NCBI GenBank assembly: GCA_902766655.1
Contig: CACXEL010000455.1
Span: 1 to 7,511 of the forward strand
Source: an uncultured Lachnospiraceae bacterium
Lineage (GTDB): Bacteria > Bacillota > Clostridia > Lachnospirales > Lachnospiraceae
Direction: 5' to 3'
DNA: 7,511 nt
Part shown: positions 5,933 through 7,511 of the stretch, piece after piece
How positions within the stretch are numbered: position 1 is the stretch's first letter
How the letters are laid out: the number at the start of each line of letters is the position of its first letter
Made by a program: the position numbers and the translations under genes
The notes under the pieces: generated by a model
Told to the model about the DNA's origin: nothing
The model's input: the letters and a program-made list of their open reading frames with translations, nothing else
The model's database searches: none

Positions 5933-7435
5933 TCAGAAGAACATTCCGAATCCCTTCTCAATGACGGCCACCGCCGCCCAGGAGAAAAGGCCCATGAAGA
6001 GGTTGGCCAGCATGAGAACAGCGGCCGGTATCACGTAATCCCATTTGACACCGCCCGGCATGTCGATCACGGGCTTGGTCAGGTCGCTTCCGCGTTTGGT
6101 ATAAATTCTGATCACGGTCCTCAGGAAATACAGGACGTTGAGCACGGTGCTCACCGCCAGGGCCAGCATGATGGCGAAAAAGATCCAGCCGCCCGCATCC
6201 GCGGCCGCGAGGCCGAAAAGGATCTTGGAGGAGAAGCCGGCGAAAATGGGGATGCCGATCATGGAGAGGGCAGCCAGGGTGAAGAACATGCCGGACTCCG
6301 GCGCCCTGAAACCTGCCCCCTGAAGGTCCTTGAACCGGAGACTTTCTCCGGAGACCTCTGCCAGACGGGGAGTCGTGAGGAAAAGCAGGGATTTGGTCAC
6401 CGCATGCCCCAGGATGTGGAAGACGGCGGCCGTAAAGCCGGCCGGGCCGCCCAGCCCGATGCCCATGTAGATATAGCCGATCTGGGCTGCGGAGGAGAAG
6501 GCGACCATGCTGTTGGCATTGTTGACCCGGATGGCGGAGACGGAGCCGGCCACCATGCCGCAGATTCCAAGTACGAAGAGGATCCTGGACAGGGGCATCT
6601 GCTGCCAGACCTGGAGGCCCACGACCCGCCAGATGATCTTGATGAGGAGAAAGATGTAACTCTTCGAGACCAGGGAGGAGAGGACCGCGCCCGAGGTGGG
6701 CGTCGCCATGCCGTAGGTGTCGGGCATCCAGTAATGGAAGGGGAAGAGACCGCTCTTGATGCCAAGTCCGATGACGATGATGCCAAGGGCCAGCGTGAGC
6801 GGTGGGATGCCCTGCCTTGCTGCCCAGAGCTCCGCGATCGCCTCCTGCATGGGGACCATGAGAAGATGGCCCGTCAGATCGTAGAGGAGGACCACACCCA
6901 GGAGGAAAAGGCCGGAGCCCAGGAGGTTCAGGATCATGTAGCGGACCGCCGCCAGGGTGGTCCGCCCGATCTCCCGGGCAATCAGGACGCCGCAGCTCGT
7001 CAGGGTCAGGATCTCGACGAAAACGTAGCCCGTAAAGATGTCGTTGGTCCAGGCCATGGCCATGAGGGCGGCCGTCATAAGGTTCAGGACGCTGAAATAA
7101 AGGTTTACCTTGCTCTCATCGATGTCGATGGCTGTGAATCGCCAGCCGCCGACGACCGAGCAGAACATGACGATCAGGAAAGTGAGGGCGATCAGGGCCT
7201 CCAGGCACCCGGCCCGGATCTCATTTCCCCAGGGAGCGGGGAATTCGCCCATGGAGTAGGTGAAACTGCCAAAGGTCCGGGTATGCAGGAGCACGAAGAC
7301 ATCCATCACCGGCAACGCCAGGAGCAACAGGCGCACGGCAACAGAGGCGGCCTTGGCGGGCAACAGCAAGCAAAGCGCCGCGCAGAACAGGCTCGCGATG
7401 AGCATAAAGAGGGGAAGGCTGCAGACGATGCTCAT
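5933..7435 (-). CDS. MrpD/NuoN-like proton-conducting antiporter subunit (gene A)
   Basis: A 500-residue membrane protein, about 14 spans, of the antiporter family shared by complex I, Mrp and group 4 hydrogenases. Channel residues visible: TM5 Glu141 (FVEILTLTS), TM7 Lys227 (GLGIKSGLFPFHYWMPD), TM8 Lys258 (SSLVSKSYIF), H340xxxH344xxxK348, and TM12 Lys404 (GFSSK). The YWMPDxYxxATP wording is closer to NuoN/MrpD than to NuoL, whose equivalent is WLPxAMAGPTP. Its ATG overlaps the stop of the preceding gene by the four bases ATGA, and AGGAGG (7448-7443) lies 7 nt upstream, so the two genes are translationally coupled. It is the most divergent of the four paralogs in this window. In Mrp operons a MrpD-like gene directly follows MrpC, and the same order is seen here if the upstream tail is MrpC-like. 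Confidence 0.93.
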   Translation of the reverse strand: MSIVCSLPLFMLIASLFCAALCLLLPAKAASVAVRLLLLALPVMDVFVLLHTRTFGSFTYSMGEFPAPWGNEIRAGCLEALIALTFLIVMFCSVVGGWRFTAIDIDESKVNLYFSVLNLMTAALMAMAWTNDIFTGYVFVEILTLTSCGVLIAREIGRTTLAAVRYMILNLLGSGLFLLGVVLLYDLTGHLLMVPMQEAIAELWAARQGIPPLTLALGIIVIGLGIKSGLFPFHYWMPDTYGMATPTSGAVLSSLVSKSYIFLLIKIIWRVVGLQVWQQMPLSRILFVLGICGMVAGSVSAIRVNNANSMVAFSSAAQIGYIYMGIGLGGPAGFTAAVFHILGHAVTKSLLFLTTPRLAEVSGESLRFKDLQGAGFRAPESGMFFTLAALSMIGIPIFAGFSSKILFGLAAADAGGWIFFAIMLALAVSTVLNVLYFLRTVIRIYTKRGSDLTKPVIDMPGGVKWDYVIPAAVLMLANLFMGLFSWAAVAVIEKGFGMFF

Positions 7436-7511
7436 AGCTCTTCCTCCTTTTGTTTACGTTCACTGCGCAGAGCGCGATAGATCTCGTCCATGTCGAGCGT
7501 GTGATAGCGCG
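7432..7511 (-). CDS. C-terminal tail of a possible NuoK/MrpC-like subunit (partial)
   Basis: Only the last 25 codons and stop (TGA, 7434-7432) are in the window. The tail is fully hydrophilic and highly charged: RYHTLDMDEIYRALRSERKQ followed by KEEEL. MrpC/MnhC (NuoK-type) proteins often end in a short cytoplasmic tail of the form YGTLDxDEIRxLRG after their last membrane span, and the TLDMDEI segment fits that pattern. The next gene being MrpD/NuoN-like agrees with the usual C-D order of Mrp operons. The stop overlaps the start of gene A as ATGA, and the gene's last codons hold gene A's ribosome binding site. The reading frame is secure because of this coupling; the family assignment rests on one short motif and on context. 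Confidence 0.5.
   Translation of the reverse strand, partial: RYHTLDMDEIYRALRSERKQKEEEL

Noticed and set aside
6404..7480. A 358-codon open frame on the plus strand opposite gene A
   Set aside because: Antisense shadow of gene A with the same composition and no recognisable domain.
1..7511. CRISPR arrays, insertion sequences, tRNA or rRNA genes
   Set aside because: No regularly spaced repeats, transposase-like frames, terminal inverted repeats or tRNA-like cloverleafs were seen by eye on either strand.

Overview
The window is GC-rich (roughly 60% by eye) and every gene I can support lies on the minus strand, so it is read from the right edge to the left. Strong AGGAGG-type ribosome binding sites, very tight gene spacing, a strong intrinsic terminator and an NhaC-family gene with a possible attenuator leader suggest a GC-rich Firmicute, probably an anaerobic member of the Clostridia. 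That assignment is an inference from style; no marker gene is present.

Positions 7511-768 hold the 3' part of one operon. It starts with the last 25 codons of a gene whose tail resembles NuoK/MrpC-type small subunits. Four large membrane proteins follow in tandem, here called A (7435-5933, 500 aa), B (5909-4452, 485 aa), C (4406-2931, 491 aa) and D (2906-768, 712 aa). All four are complete members of the proton-conducting antiporter family found in complex I (NuoL/M/N), Mrp/Mnh antiporters (MrpA/MrpD) and group 4 hydrogenases (HyfB/D/F). Each keeps the TM5 glutamate, TM7 lysine, the HxxxHxxxK motif and the TM12 lysine. D has a long C-terminal extension that resembles a NuoL-type lateral-helix region. 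A strong rho-independent terminator at 683-730 ends the operon.

Positions 127-682 hold no convincing gene. An AT-rich patch (about 420-540) with a weak promoter candidate separates the operon from a GC-rich, hairpin-dense stretch. That stretch ends in a terminator-like hairpin with a T-tract (163-227), about 20 nt before the ribosome binding site of the next gene. This looks like the 5' leader of an attenuated gene. I could not match it to a riboswitch or T-box class.

Positions 126-1 are the first 42 codons of an NhaC-family transporter, cut by the window edge.

Taken together, the four antiporter modules and the NuoK/MrpC-like tail look like the membrane arm of a multisubunit ion-pumping complex. 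It could be a stand-alone Mrp-like Na+/H+ antiporter with extra modules, or the membrane part of a hydrogenase or oxidoreductase whose catalytic genes lie upstream. The window cannot decide between these. The points most worth following are the number of antiporter modules (at least four, against two in Mrp and three in standard complex I), the changed TM8 site in C, the 24-residue tandem repeat in D, and the unclassified leader of the NhaC-family gene.
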